Below are positions 55,388-64,000 of a DNA stretch of 64,000 nt, piece after piece (within the stretch, counting starts at the first letter, position 1; every line of letters begins with the position of its first letter). Origin of the DNA: Massiliimalia timonensis (GTDB lineage Bacteria; Bacillota; Clostridia; Oscillospirales; Ruminococcaceae); contig NZ_FYDD01000004.1 of assembly GCF_900186585.1 (NCBI RefSeq), forward strand, positions 248,001 to 312,000, given 5' to 3'. The notes under the pieces are model-generated. The model saw nothing but the letters and a program-made list of their open reading frames with translations, was not told where the DNA came from and searched no databases. Made by a program: the position numbers and the translations under genes.

Positions 55388-55933
55388 ATGGATTTTGCAT
55401 CATTACAGGCGGCGCGCGAAAGCTGCCGGGTTTACAGTGACAAACCAGTTTCCAGAGAGGTTTTGACCCATCTGGTAGATGTGGCGCGGCTGTCCCCCAG
55501 TGGTTGCAACGCCCAGCCATGGCACTTTATTATTGTAGACGATCCAAATGCGCGCGACAAAGTAATAGAGGCTTTCGATGACAACGGGCTGACCGGCTGT
55601 TCTTGGGGGGACAAAGTGCCGGCCTTTATTTTGATTTGTGAGGAAGAAGCCCACCTAATGCCCGGTGTTGCCAAACACTATGGTTCACAGCATTTTGCTC
55701 AAATGGATATTGGCATGGCGGCGATGGCGCTATGCTATGAGGCGGCCTCTATCGGGCTTGGGACCTGTATGATCGGGACCATGGATCAGGAAAAGCTGAA
55801 AGCTGGCATGGGGATTCCAGAGGAAAAAACTGTCCGGCTGATTATTACAGTTGGTTACCCAGCCAAGACCGGAAAACCGCGAAAGAAGATCCGGAAAAAT
55901 TTAGAGGATATTCTCACCTATAATCATTGGTAA
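55388..55933 (+). CDS. nitroreductase-family protein
   Basis: A 181-residue FMN-dependent oxidoreductase of the nitroreductase fold. FMN-binding elements are RESCRVYSDKPVSREVL at the N-terminus, ARLSPSGCNAQPWHFI near residue 35, and the C-terminal IGLGTCMIGTMD region. The substrate is unknown; family members reduce nitro-compounds, quinones or flavins. AGGAGGG precedes the ATG, and a terminator follows about 95 bases after the stop. Confidence 0.9.
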   Translation: MDFASLQAARESCRVYSDKPVSREVLTHLVDVARLSPSGCNAQPWHFIIVDDPNARDKVIEAFDDNGLTGCSWGDKVPAFILICEEEAHLMPGVAKHYGSQHFAQMDIGMAAMALCYEAASIGLGTCMIGTMDQEKLKAGMGIPEEKTVRLIITVGYPAKTGKPRKKIRKNLEDILTYNHW

Positions 55934-56026
55934 ATCAGAGCATTTTAAGAAGATAATTGCAACTATATTGCCTTTGCTGACCGGGATGAGTAAAGCTGGA
56001 AAAAACAGATAGCCTAAACAAGTATA

Positions 56027-56060
56027 AAAGCCCCTCCGTAATCAGTTACGGAGGGGCTTT
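56027..56060. terminator. terminator between nitroreductase and GH120
   Basis: AAAGCCCCTCCGTAA pairs perfectly with TTACGGAGGGGCTTT around TCAG. The arrangement is symmetrical and could act for both convergent genes. Confidence 0.85.
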
Positions 56061-56154
56061 GTATTCCCTATTGATGTATTTCCGGTTCACAAAGGAAACA
56101 GAGAATACTAATATATGTGGAGCCTGTCTGCATTAGCGGCTTAAGGCCGCTTGT

Positions 56155-58140
56155 TTACCAAAGCTTTTGGCCAGCCTCCTCTTTCGCCGCAAAGGGTCCA
56201 GGTAAAATGCATGTTCCGCGGTGATTCCCAAAATAATCCCGGTCAAAAACGATAGGGGTCCCGTCTGGGTTCTCAAATCGTTCTTCTGGTTCAAAGGCCT
56301 TGCCCAGGACATCGCTGTTTACCATACCGGCGGTAAACCCATCCAGGAATTCATAAAGGTTGGTGGACAGCACGGGCTTTCCTTCCTGCATTTGTACTTC
56401 TACCTTCACCTCATGCTCCGCATCTACTAAATGGTCGGTTTCGTGTTTGTATGCCTTTGCGCCGTTAAAATAGGCATTTCCCTTCACCCATACCGGAAGA
56501 TGCTGGAAGTGGGCTTCTTCTAGCTTCTTCATGTTTGGCGTGTCAGTATCCATATCAAATTTTTTGATCCATTCTTCATAGGTCGGATATTCATCCATCA
56601 CATGCGTACCGACTTCACGGTTTTCCTCGTCTATCCCATCATCGCTGTCGTGCCGGATCAGCAAAGAGGCGGCCGGCCATTTTTGGACAAAGATATTATT
56701 GTAAAAACGGTCGTCCCCATGCAAAACAGTCATGAATCCCATTACTTCGGTGCGGTGCGGGATATGATACGGTGTGTAGCGGAGGCCGGTGCCGCCGCCT
56801 ACAACGGTGAAAGCACCGCAAATCAAATTGTGCACCATCGCCACCCCTTCGGTTGCCATGCGCAGCGAAGCGTCGGACAGGAGGATGTTGTTGTCGATCA
56901 GGGTAGGGCCATGGCTTACTTCCACGAAGATATCCTGGCTCATCATCCCGCCTCTTAACTGTTTGGCAAACGCCGGGCGCTGGTTATCGTGCATCAGGTT
57001 TTGTGTGATTCGGGTGCCCTGCGCCTCCCAGTCGCACCAGATGCCCATAGTACAGTGATGGATATAATTGCGGCGGAAGGTGACGTCGATCGCGGCGTGC
57101 ATTTTAATACCGGCGATTTCGGCCCCGCCCAATTCCATCATATTGTTGATATGGTGGATATGATTGTCTTCAATGATCGAGAACACGCCGCCCATGCGTC
57201 CGATAATACCGCCCTGTTCGCAGTTGTGGATGTCACAGCGGCGGATAATATGGCCGCCCACTTTTTCTTTGATCCAGCCGTGATACTGTCCGCGGCAAAC
57301 AGCATCCCGTTCCATCTGTGTGGGGCTTTTCACGTGCTTGTTGGTAAAATAGTGTTCGTTTTCCGGATCCAGATATTTTCCCAAACTGATTCCGGCGCAC
57401 TTGCTGTTGCTGATCTCACAATCCTCAATGATCCATCCCTTTGACCAGTGAGGGCCGATCATTCCATCCTGATAAGCGGCAGGCGGCGCCCATGTCGTGG
57501 CGGCTTTTTCCACACAAAAACCGCTGACAGTGATATAGCCTATGCCGGTTTCAGAGGGCATAAAGCAATTACGCCGTACATTGATCTCTACCTTTTCCTG
57601 GTTTGGGTCTTTTCCTTGGAAGTTTGCATAGATCACGGTTTCGTTTCCGTCTTGCTCGGCATACCACTTATAAATAGAAGCCTCCGGTTCCCAGGAACAG
57701 TCATAAACGTCGCCTTTGATGCAGGCGTCTAAACTGTCTGCTTCATACAGCATTTTATCATTCAGGTATACGGCCCCGGTGTGCTTGCTCCGTCCCGCAA
57801 AATACCAGTCCCCGTAAACATAGGTCGTATACGGGTTATAGCTGCCAAACTGGCTGTTTTCGATCCGGCATACCCAAACATTGCCCTGATAGGGCTTCCA
57901 GCTTTTTACTTCTTCAGCCCCGGTGATAACAGCGCCCAACGGCTCTGTACTGCGGTATGTAATTCTGGATTCCTCTGTCCCGGCGTTCACCGGGTTTACA
58001 TACTCCCGGTATACCCCCGGGGCAACCAGGATCTCATCTCCCGGTTTGGCGATTTTAGCTGCGTCATCAATGTGCTTAAACGGTCTTTCCTTGGTGCCGT
58101 TTCCGTCACGGAAAGCATTTGCAGAAACATAAATAATCAT
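56155..58140 (-). CDS. GH120 family beta-xylosidase
   Basis: A 661-residue right-handed parallel beta-helix enzyme without signal peptide. It resembles Thermoanaerobacterium XylC, the type member of GH120, across the whole length as I recall it (for example WAPP, IGPHWSKGWIIED, AIDV). The nucleophile is Asp370 in WCDWEAQGTR and the acid/base is Glu407 in FVEVSHGP, matching XylC Asp382 and Glu405. About 14 extra residues (RPAFAKQLRGGMMS) sit between them. It would cleave xylo-oligosaccharides in the cytosol. AAAGGAGGA precedes the ATG. Confidence 0.88.
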   Translation of the reverse strand: MIIYVSANAFRDGNGTKERPFKHIDDAAKIAKPGDEILVAPGVYREYVNPVNAGTEESRITYRSTEPLGAVITGAEEVKSWKPYQGNVWVCRIENSQFGSYNPYTTYVYGDWYFAGRSKHTGAVYLNDKMLYEADSLDACIKGDVYDCSWEPEASIYKWYAEQDGNETVIYANFQGKDPNQEKVEINVRRNCFMPSETGIGYITVSGFCVEKAATTWAPPAAYQDGMIGPHWSKGWIIEDCEISNSKCAGISLGKYLDPENEHYFTNKHVKSPTQMERDAVCRGQYHGWIKEKVGGHIIRRCDIHNCEQGGIIGRMGGVFSIIEDNHIHHINNMMELGGAEIAGIKMHAAIDVTFRRNYIHHCTMGIWCDWEAQGTRITQNLMHDNQRPAFAKQLRGGMMSQDIFVEVSHGPTLIDNNILLSDASLRMATEGVAMVHNLICGAFTVVGGGTGLRYTPYHIPHRTEVMGFMTVLHGDDRFYNNIFVQKWPAASLLIRHDSDDGIDEENREVGTHVMDEYPTYEEWIKKFDMDTDTPNMKKLEEAHFQHLPVWVKGNAYFNGAKAYKHETDHLVDAEHEVKVEVQMQEGKPVLSTNLYEFLDGFTAGMVNSDVLGKAFEPEERFENPDGTPIVFDRDYFGNHRGTCILPGPFAAKEEAGQKLW

Positions 58141-58175
58141 TGTGGTCCTCCTTTGACTTTACTACTATGATTTAT

Positions 58176-58204
58176 ATCTTATATTCCCCACAGTGCACTG
58201 TCAA
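58176..58204 (-). promoter_or_regulatory. sigma-A promoter of GH120 with palindromic spacer
   Basis: On the minus strand TTGACA (58204-58199) and TAAGAT (58181-58176) are 17 bases apart. The spacer contains the palindrome CAGTGCACTG (58191-58200), overlapping the -35 end, a possible repressor site. Confidence 0.65.
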
Positions 58205-58594
58205 GATATACAGAAAATACAGCAAAAAATAATATAATTTTTGCAAGATATGAAATAGAAGGGGATATATTCAATGGTATTTACCAGACACCATAAGATG
58301 GGATTTCTGCGATTACTGTTTTTAGTATGCAGATGCTTTGTAAAAAGGCTGCCCTGCATGAAACTGTTTTAAGAATATTCATGTGCTTTGGCTGGGGAAA
58401 CCGGAGAGATTCTGCGAAGGTTTCCAAACATAAAGACAGAAATAACCGTTATGAGCAGAGTTTACCAAGGTTTTAAATGGATAAGAATCATTATTTACAT
58501 AAGGGCCTTAGTTAACGCAGGTTTTACCCGTTCATGATAGAATCCTTTGAAATAGAAACGGTAAAATATTAACTGTAATAAGGAGGAGAAAAGA
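58205..58594. other. intergenic stretch upstream of the phosphoesterase
   Basis: About 390 bases without a recognised gene. It is AT-rich near the GH120 promoter, with the inverted repeat GCAAAAA/TTTTTGC around 58218-58240. It contains one short reading frame (58274-58372) described separately. No clear promoter for the phosphoesterase, no terminator and no RNA family are visible to me. Confidence 0.6.
58274..58372 (+). CDS. possible 32-residue cationic peptide
   Basis: An ATG with AAGGGG nine bases upstream opens 32 codons: MVFTRHHKMGFLRLLFLVCR, then a tail with KRLP and a final KLF. The product would be basic and hydrophobic with three cysteines. It stands alone with no clear promoter or terminator, so it may be chance. 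Confidence 0.25.
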   Translation: MVFTRHHKMGFLRLLFLVCRCFVKRLPCMKLF

Positions 58595-59422
58595 ATGAAT
58601 TTTGCACATTTATCAGACACACATGTACTTGATAAGAGATCACAGACAAACCAATTATTGGAATTGGTAGATGATGGGAAGAAATTGGCCCAGACGATTA
58701 CGGCGGCAGTGAACCACCCGCAGAAACCGGAGCTGTTGCTGATCACCGGCGACCTTGTGCATGAGGGGACAGCAGAAGATTATGCATATTTTAAGTCGAT
58801 CTTAGAAGATAACTGTAAGGGGATCCCGTATGTTGTTTGCCTGGGAAACCACGACAGAAGACAGGCTTTTTGGGAAGGCTTTATGGGGGAAAAAGGAGTT
58901 GCCAAGCCTTATGTTGAAACAACTATGATAAACGGCCTGCGTATCATCGCCTTGGATACCAGTCCGGTCGACGGCAATGAGATCGGTGAAATGCCTCAGG
59001 ATCAGCTGGATTACCTGGCTGAAGAATTAAAGACGGCCGCCCCCAAAGGAACGATCGTGATTTTACACCATCCGCCTCAGGGGTTTGTGTTGAAAGGGTT
59101 TGAGGGGCTGTGCCCGGTGCGCGACGCGTTTGCCGGCATTGTGGAAGGCACCGACGTAAAAGCAGTTCTTTCCGGACATACGCACTATTTAAGCTGCCAC
59201 AGCAAAAACGGCGTTACATATGCCACTGCGGCAAGTACGGCCTTTAGCATGGACAATGCGAAAAAAGGGGATCTTGATTTTATTGACGCCTGTTCTTACA
59301 ATCTTGGAAGGATCACAGAGGACAGCGTATATGTGGGGACTGAAACCGTGAACTATCAGTATAAGACCCTGTTTACCATGAAAGCGGCCGATATGGAGAA
59401 GATGCTTAAAAACCAGAAATAA
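58595..59422 (+). CDS. calcineurin-like metallophosphoesterase
   Basis: A 275-residue dimetal phosphoesterase of the CpdA/GpdQ type. All metal motifs are present: Asp8 and His10 in LSDTHV, ITGDLVHEG, CLGNHDRR, ILHHPPQG and LSGHTHYLSCHS. It has no signal peptide. Relatives cleave cyclic nucleotides or glycerophosphodiesters. It heads a cluster with a Ugp-like importer, favouring a phosphodiester substrate brought in by that importer. AAGGAGGAG precedes the ATG. Confidence 0.9.
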   Translation: MNFAHLSDTHVLDKRSQTNQLLELVDDGKKLAQTITAAVNHPQKPELLLITGDLVHEGTAEDYAYFKSILEDNCKGIPYVVCLGNHDRRQAFWEGFMGEKGVAKPYVETTMINGLRIIALDTSPVDGNEIGEMPQDQLDYLAEELKTAAPKGTIVILHHPPQGFVLKGFEGLCPVRDAFAGIVEGTDVKAVLSGHTHYLSCHSKNGVTYATAASTAFSMDNAKKGDLDFIDACSYNLGRITEDSVYVGTETVNYQYKTLFTMKAADMEKMLKNQK

Positions 59423-59475
59423 CGTTTTGTACTTGGCTGCTGAAAAGTTTGATGATAAACGATGAGGAGAAAAGA

Positions 59476-60795
59476 ATGAAAAAATTACTGACATTATTGC
59501 TGGCCGCTGCGATGACAGCGTCTTTTGCCGGCTGTACAACCACGAACGCCAACGATCAGGCTTCCTCCAAAGGGGAAACGGCTTCCGGCGAAAAGAAAGA
59601 AATCACCTTTTTGACCTACAACCTGTCCATTGCCTCCCAAAAGGATGCGGTACAGGAATTGATCGACACCTTTAACGCCCAAAGCGATACCGTACAGGTT
59701 ACCGGGGTACAGACCGATGTTGCTTCCCTGCAAACAAAGGTACAGTCTGATTATGTGGCGGGAAATACCTTTGATGTAGTGCAGGTTGGGCTAAACAGCG
59801 TGGACTACTATGTGGAAAACTACGCCCTGTCTGCTTTTGAGGATATCGCAGGCCAAGAGGCTTATGACCAGCACATGGAGGGCTTTGCGGAAAAAGCGCA
59901 GACATTGGGCACTTATACGGATGGAAAGACCTATGTCCTGCCATATACCTTCTCTACCCCGATGCTTTATTACAATAAAGACCTGTTTGAAAAGGCCGGA
60001 CTGGACCCTGAACAGCCGCCTAAGACCTGGGAAGAGGTAAAGACATATGGAGTAGCGCTAAAAGACAGCGGGACAGAGGGGATCCAGATCACTGCAACAG
60101 GCGATGGAACCGACTGGCTGATTCAGGCGATGATCTACTCAAACGGCGGAGAGGTATTGTCAGAGGATAAAAAGACCATTTTATTTGGCGAACAGCCGGC
60201 AGTTGACGCGATCTCTGTATGGCAGGACCTTGTTCTGAGCGGCGCACACTCCAATTATACAGATACCGAAGCAATGGAAGCGTTCATGGCCGGAAACCAG
60301 GGGATGTTGGTGGTTTCCGCCGCGATGGAAAGCGGACTGATCTCCTCGGCGGAAGCCGGCGGCTGGGAACTGGGCGCTGCCGGGCTGCCTTCTTTCGGCG
60401 ATAAAGAAGCTGTGCCGACCAACTCTGGCTCAGGCCTGTGCATCATGTCTCAGGATGAGGAAAAGGCAAAAGCCGCATGGGAATTCATTCAGTTTGTGAC
60501 CAGTGAAGAAGGGTATACCATCATCACCAGCAAAATGGGCTATCTGCCCTTGCGCCCTGCCATTATCGACGATGAAAAATACTTAAAATCATGGGCGGAG
60601 GAACACCCCTTTGTACGCACTAATTTAGAACAGCTGGAGCGTTTACATAAATGGGTCGGGTTTCCGGGCTTAAACAGCGGTCAAATCGCCACCGCATTAA
60701 ACCAGGCTGTGACGGAATGTATTTTCTCCGATAAAGATGTAGAAGCCGTCATGAAGCAGGCGCAAAGCGAAGCGCAGGATCTGCTGCCGAATTAA
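59476..60795 (+). CDS. ABC solute-binding lipoprotein (UgpB-like)
   Basis: A 439-residue family 1 binding protein. The signal peptide ends in the lipobox FAGC, making it a lipoprotein. The segments NTFDVVQVGLNSVDYYVENY and YYNKDLFEKAGLDPEQPPKT are typical of the group binding sugars or glycerol phosphates. The ATG at 59476 is behind GAGGAG; an in-frame ATG nine codons upstream lacks one. Ligand identity is inferred only from neighbours. Confidence 0.9.
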   Translation: MKKLLTLLLAAAMTASFAGCTTTNANDQASSKGETASGEKKEITFLTYNLSIASQKDAVQELIDTFNAQSDTVQVTGVQTDVASLQTKVQSDYVAGNTFDVVQVGLNSVDYYVENYALSAFEDIAGQEAYDQHMEGFAEKAQTLGTYTDGKTYVLPYTFSTPMLYYNKDLFEKAGLDPEQPPKTWEEVKTYGVALKDSGTEGIQITATGDGTDWLIQAMIYSNGGEVLSEDKKTILFGEQPAVDAISVWQDLVLSGAHSNYTDTEAMEAFMAGNQGMLVVSAAMESGLISSAEAGGWELGAAGLPSFGDKEAVPTNSGSGLCIMSQDEEKAKAAWEFIQFVTSEEGYTIITSKMGYLPLRPAIIDDEKYLKSWAEEHPFVRTNLEQLERLHKWVGFPGLNSGQIATALNQAVTECIFSDKDVEAVMKQAQSEAQDLLPN

Positions 60796-60810
60796 GGAAG
60801 GGGAAACAGT

Positions 60811-61758
60811 ATGAGCGAAATAGCACTCCCTTTAGAACAGATCTCGGTGCGCCGCCCCTCGGTTGTAAAAACGGTTTTGAAACGCGCGACCCCCTTTTTG
60901 TTTCTGGCGCCGGCTCTGCTGCTGGTACTATTCTGGGTTTACCGTCCGCTGGTGGAAACGTTTGCTCTTTCCACCAAACAGTGGAACATGAACCCGAATG
61001 TGGAACCGATCAATGTGGGGCTGGACAATTTCCGGTACATTTTCACGCATCCGGATTTTTTGCAGGCAGTTTTGAACACCGCGATCTATATTTTAGCGAT
61101 GCTGCCATTTTCCGTGATCATCCCTATGATCCTGGCGATCGTGACCAACAATCTGAGCAACCGGGCAAAAAATATTTACCGGGCTTTATTCTTCCTGCCA
61201 ATGATCATGCCGCCGGTCGCGATCTCCGCGGTGTGGCGCTGGCTGATGCATCCGGTGAATGGGCTGATCAACAGTATATTGATAAAAATGGGACTGATCG
61301 AAGAGGGGATCCGCTTTTTATCGGACGAGAACATGGTGCTTTTTTCTATCGTCATCATAGCGGGCTGGAAAATGATCGGGTTTTCCACGCTGATGTTTTC
61401 CGCTGGATTGACCGGCATTGACAAAAGCTATTATGAAGCCGCAAGCGTAGACGGCCACAGAAGATGGAAACAGACCCTGTCTATCACGATCCCGTTGCTT
61501 TCCCCCACGATCATGCTGATGATTATGATGAGCGTACTGATGACCGCGCAATGGACCTTTGCCTATATCGATGTGCTTACCCAGGGCGGGCCCGCGGGAG
61601 CCAGCACCAACGTGTACTACCTGCTTTGGACCTACGGCTTCAAAAACTTTAACTCTGGACTTTCGGCTGCGGCCGCCGTGGTTTTCTTTATTGGCTTTGG
61701 CCTTTTGGCGCTGTTGTTTACAAGATTGACACGGAAAATTGCCTTTTACGATAATTAA
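60811..61758 (+). CDS. ABC transporter permease (UgpA/MalF type)
   Basis: A 315-residue permease with six transmembrane helices after a cytoplasmic N-terminus of about 25 residues. The EAA loop is YYEAASVDGHRRWKQTLSIT. It follows the binding-protein gene by 15 bases and precedes the second permease, whose ATG is 13 bases after its stop. Confidence 0.93.
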   Translation: MSEIALPLEQISVRRPSVVKTVLKRATPFLFLAPALLLVLFWVYRPLVETFALSTKQWNMNPNVEPINVGLDNFRYIFTHPDFLQAVLNTAIYILAMLPFSVIIPMILAIVTNNLSNRAKNIYRALFFLPMIMPPVAISAVWRWLMHPVNGLINSILIKMGLIEEGIRFLSDENMVLFSIVIIAGWKMIGFSTLMFSAGLTGIDKSYYEAASVDGHRRWKQTLSITIPLLSPTIMLMIMMSVLMTAQWTFAYIDVLTQGGPAGASTNVYYLLWTYGFKNFNSGLSAAAAVVFFIGFGLLALLFTRLTRKIAFYDN

Positions 61759-61771
61759 GGAGTATCTGCCT

Positions 61772-62623
61772 ATGGAATTACAGATGGAACCAACCGCGCC
61801 GGCCGCGAAACAAAAACGCCTCCGATGGGGAACAGGCGGCAAACACCTGCTTTTGATCCTGTTGTGCTTGTTTGCGATTTTCCCTATCTACTGGATGGTG
61901 ATCAGTTCTTTTAAGGGTGCGGGAGAAATTTTTAACAACTCCCTGCTCCCGTCCAGCTGGTCGCTGGAAAACTATACTTATGCGATGGAGGCGATCGACA
62001 TTGTGGGGATGACGGCCAACACCTTAGTGATGGCGCTTTCCCAAACAATTTTACAACTTTGTACGGCAGTGATGGCTGCTTATGCCTTGACCCGTTGGGA
62101 TTTTGCGGGATCTAAGCTGATTTATGCTCTTTTTTCCCTGACTTGGCTGGTGCCGTTTCAGGCGATTATGATCCCAAACTATACCACGATCGTGGGGATG
62201 GGCTTTCGGGATTCCCTGATGGGGGTGATCGTTCCCAATATGGCCTCCGCCTTTGCGATATTATCCCTGTACCCGTCTTTTAAATCCTTTCCGAAGGCAT
62301 TGATCGAGGCGGGGGTAATGGATAAGATGTCTGCCTGCGGGGTGTTGTTTAAGCTGATTCTGCCGAATATCAAATCCAGTATCGTATCCTTGGGGATTCT
62401 GCTGTTTATTAATTCCTGGAACGATTACTTTTGGCCTGCTTTGATCATCTCGCAGGGGCAGACTACCCTTCAGCTTGGCCTGCGTTCTTTTATGTCCGCT
62501 GAGCTTACTTCGTGGGGACCGCTGATGGCGGCTTCTGTGTTGGCAAGCCTGCCAATCCTGATCCTGTATTTGATCATTCAAAAACAGGTGATCCAATCCT
62601 TTGTGAAATGGGGAATTAAATAA
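61772..62623 (+). CDS. ABC transporter permease (UgpE/MalG type)
   Basis: A 283-residue permease with six helices. The EAA-loop position reads LIEAGVMDKMSACGVLFKLI, where the usual EAA is changed to EAG. The ATG at 61772 has TAAGGAG ahead. Its TAA overlaps the next ATG by one base, so the phosphatase is coupled to it. Confidence 0.92.
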   Translation: MELQMEPTAPAAKQKRLRWGTGGKHLLLILLCLFAIFPIYWMVISSFKGAGEIFNNSLLPSSWSLENYTYAMEAIDIVGMTANTLVMALSQTILQLCTAVMAAYALTRWDFAGSKLIYALFSLTWLVPFQAIMIPNYTTIVGMGFRDSLMGVIVPNMASAFAILSLYPSFKSFPKALIEAGVMDKMSACGVLFKLILPNIKSSIVSLGILLFINSWNDYFWPALIISQGQTTLQLGLRSFMSAELTSWGPLMAASVLASLPILILYLIIQKQVIQSFVKWGIK

Positions 62624-63366
62624 TGAGAATAACGACACATATCCCAATGGAGGGGCTGATAAACGCCCGCCATTTGGGAGGGTACCGTGCTGGAGATATG
62701 CTGACCAGCGATAAGGCGTATATCCGCTGTGAAAATCCGGATAAACTGACCCGGCATGATATGGATGCTTTATATGATTTCGGCATCCGGACGGTAATCG
62801 ACCTGAGAAGCCCAGAGGAGGTCGCGCAAAGCGCAAACCCGTTATCCTGTGACGACCGGTTCGATTATCACGGGATCCCGGTATTTTCCACCGACGCTTC
62901 TCCGGAAGCGCTGGCGCAGAAAAGAATCGATATGGGCCAGCTTTATATCTATATGGCAGACCATTGTACTGCTTCGTTTTATCAGATCTTTGATACGATT
63001 TTACACAGCCAGGGCGGAGTTTTATTTCACTGTACTGCTGGAAAAGACCGTACCGGGGTTCTGGCCGCGATACTTTTGCTGGCATGCGGCGTGGAAAAGG
63101 ACGATGTCGTGCGGGAATATGCTTTTACGGAGGAACTGCTGCGTCCGCTGGTAAAGCAGTTAGAAAATAATGTTCCAAAGGGCATGGAAAAAGAAAATAT
63201 GCAGGCAATGCTTGCAGCAAAACCGGAATATATTTCTGTTTTTGTGGATCATTTGAACCATACCTATCATGGCGCCAAGGGGTATCTTGCGCATTTGGGC
63301 TTTTCCCAGGAAGAGATCGCCGCATTGTGCCAAAGGCTGGTCAACGAGAAAGAAGGAGTGGCATAG
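62623..63366 (+). CDS. tyrosine phosphatase-type enzyme
   Basis: A 247-residue protein of the Y_phosphatase3 group. The N-terminal [12 protein letters not shown] is typical, and the P-loop [10 protein letters not shown] (Cys137, Arg143) is the cysteine phosphatase signature. Members of the group act on phosphotyrosine, phosphoinositides or small phosphoesters. It lies inside a transporter operon, overlapping both neighbours by a base, so a metabolic phosphoester is more likely than a signalling role. Confidence 0.9.
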   Translation: MRITTHIPMEGLINARHLGGYRAGDMLTSDKAYIRCENPDKLTRHDMDALYDFGIRTVIDLRSPEEVAQSANPLSCDDRFDYHGIPVFSTDASPEALAQKRIDMGQLYIYMADHCTASFYQIFDTILHSQGGVLFHCTAGKDRTGVLAAILLLACGVEKDDVVREYAFTEELLRPLVKQLENNVPKGMEKENMQAMLAAKPEYISVFVDHLNHTYHGAKGYLAHLGFSQEEIAALCQRLVNEKEGVA

Positions 63367-64000
63367 TGAGCAGGATCATTTTACAAGATATAAAAAAGAG
63401 TTTTAAAAAGACCGCGGTTCTCCATGGCATTGATCTGGAGATTCAGGACGGGTCTTTTACCGTTTTGCTGGGACCGTCGGGCTGTGGGAAATCGACCCTG
63501 CTGCGTATTATAGCAGGATTAGAAAAGCAGGATGCCGGCCGGCTGATTATTGGCAATGAGGATGTGTCCGGACTGGAGCCGCAGGACCGGGATATTGCTA
63601 TGGTATTCCAAAATTATGCGCTGTACCCGCATATGAATGTACGCAAAAATATTGAATATGGATTAAAAGCCAAACGGGTGCCAAAAGAGGAACGCCAACA
63701 ACGGATCGACAGCGTTGTGAAATTAGTACAGTTGGAAGACCAACTGGATAAGCTGCCGGCACAGATGTCAGGGGGACAGCGCCAGCGTGTGGCTCTTGCA
63801 AGGGCGATCGTAAAACGGCCAAGGGCTTTTTTGATGGATGAGCCGCTTTCCAATCTGGATGCGAAGCTTCGCAGTCAAATGCGTGTAGAGATCGCGTCTT
63901 TGCATAAACACCTGGGTACGACCTTCCTTTACGTTACCCATGACCAGGTAGAGGCTATGTCTATGGGGACGCATATTGTCGTACTTAACGGGGGCAGCAT
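63366..64000 (+). CDS. ABC transporter ATPase (UgpC/MsmK type), cut by window end
   Basis: About 211 residues are visible from a GTG overlapping the previous stop. Walker A is [11 protein letters not shown], the signature [14 protein letters not shown], Walker [16 protein letters not shown], and the H-loop [11 protein letters not shown]. These match the carbohydrate-importer ATPases (UgpC, MsmK, MalK) that carry a C-terminal regulatory domain, which lies beyond the window. It should energise the two permeases upstream and could also serve the ATPase-less importer at 46105-47871. Confidence 0.95.
   Translation, partial: MSRIILQDIKKSFKKTAVLHGIDLEIQDGSFTVLLGPSGCGKSTLLRIIAGLEKQDAGRLIIGNEDVSGLEPQDRDIAMVFQNYALYPHMNVRKNIEYGLKAKRVPKEERQQRIDSVVKLVQLEDQLDKLPAQMSGGQRQRVALARAIVKRPRAFLMDEPLSNLDAKLRSQMRVEIASLHKHLGTTFLYVTHDQVEAMSMGTHIVVLNGGS

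Noticed and set aside
58218-58240. GCAAAAA/TTTTTGC inverted repeat as a terminator
   Set aside because: The stem is short and AT-only in its middle, has no gene ending into it, and lies just upstream of the GH120 promoter.

Overview
The window reads as chromosome from an anaerobic, endospore-forming Gram-positive bacterium of the class Clostridia, probably a gut-type relative of the Oscillospiraceae/Ruminococcaceae (inference). Support: the long S10/spc/alpha ribosomal block with zinc-binding forms of S14, L36, L24 and adenylate kinase; strong AGGAGG ribosome sites; sigma-A type promoters; the sporulation pair gpr and spoIIP; a hybrid-cluster-protein remnant; and many carbohydrate ABC importers.

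Region 1 (1-13266) is a continuous plus-strand housekeeping block: the end of rplB, then rpsS-rplV-rpsC-rplP-rpmC-rpsQ-rplN-rplX-rplE-rpsN-rpsH-rplF-rplR-rpsE-rpmD-rplO-secY-adk-map-KOW protein-infA-rpmJ-rpsM-rpsK-rpsD-rpoA-rplQ, closed by a strong terminator. A structured gap separates rpsD from rpoA. Region 2 (13363-23593) holds greA-lysS, a membrane-anchored unknown, tadA, a CPBP membrane protein, a MATE exporter, tRNA-Arg(CCU), a flavoprotein, rpsT, and gpr-spoIIP. Region 3 (23634-33972) holds a methyltransferase, a GntR-ABC transporter operon, an AI-2E permease/Ppx/PPK1 polyphosphate operon and a sodium symporter.

Region 4 (34000-64000) is accessory and mostly about carbohydrates. It contains a sugar isomerase with a GH43 xylosidase, a Zn/Cd-type ATPase with a detached metal-binding domain under an ArsR-type operator, a GNAT enzyme, an AraC regulator, a TSUP permease, an hcp fragment, and a 160-nt structured RNA with its own promoter and terminator. 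A YesM/YesN-like two-component system follows, driving a sugar ABC importer and a sulfatase. Next come a giant minus-strand DUF11-repeat protein, a nitroreductase, a GH120 beta-xylosidase, and a Ugp-like cluster (phosphoesterase, binding protein, two permeases, tyrosine-type phosphatase, ATPase cut by the window end).

The most unusual items are these. (1) The ~1,927-residue DUF11 protein has no signal peptide or wall anchor, cysteines only near its two ends, a sigma-K-like promoter, and a start codon one base out of frame. (2) The orphan structured RNA lies at 41835-41995. (3) A hairpin hides the spoIIP ribosome site. (4) A nested stem lies between rpsD and rpoA. (5) A multi-hairpin leader precedes the isomerase-xylosidase pair. 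All function calls rest on reading motifs by eye; no database search was run.
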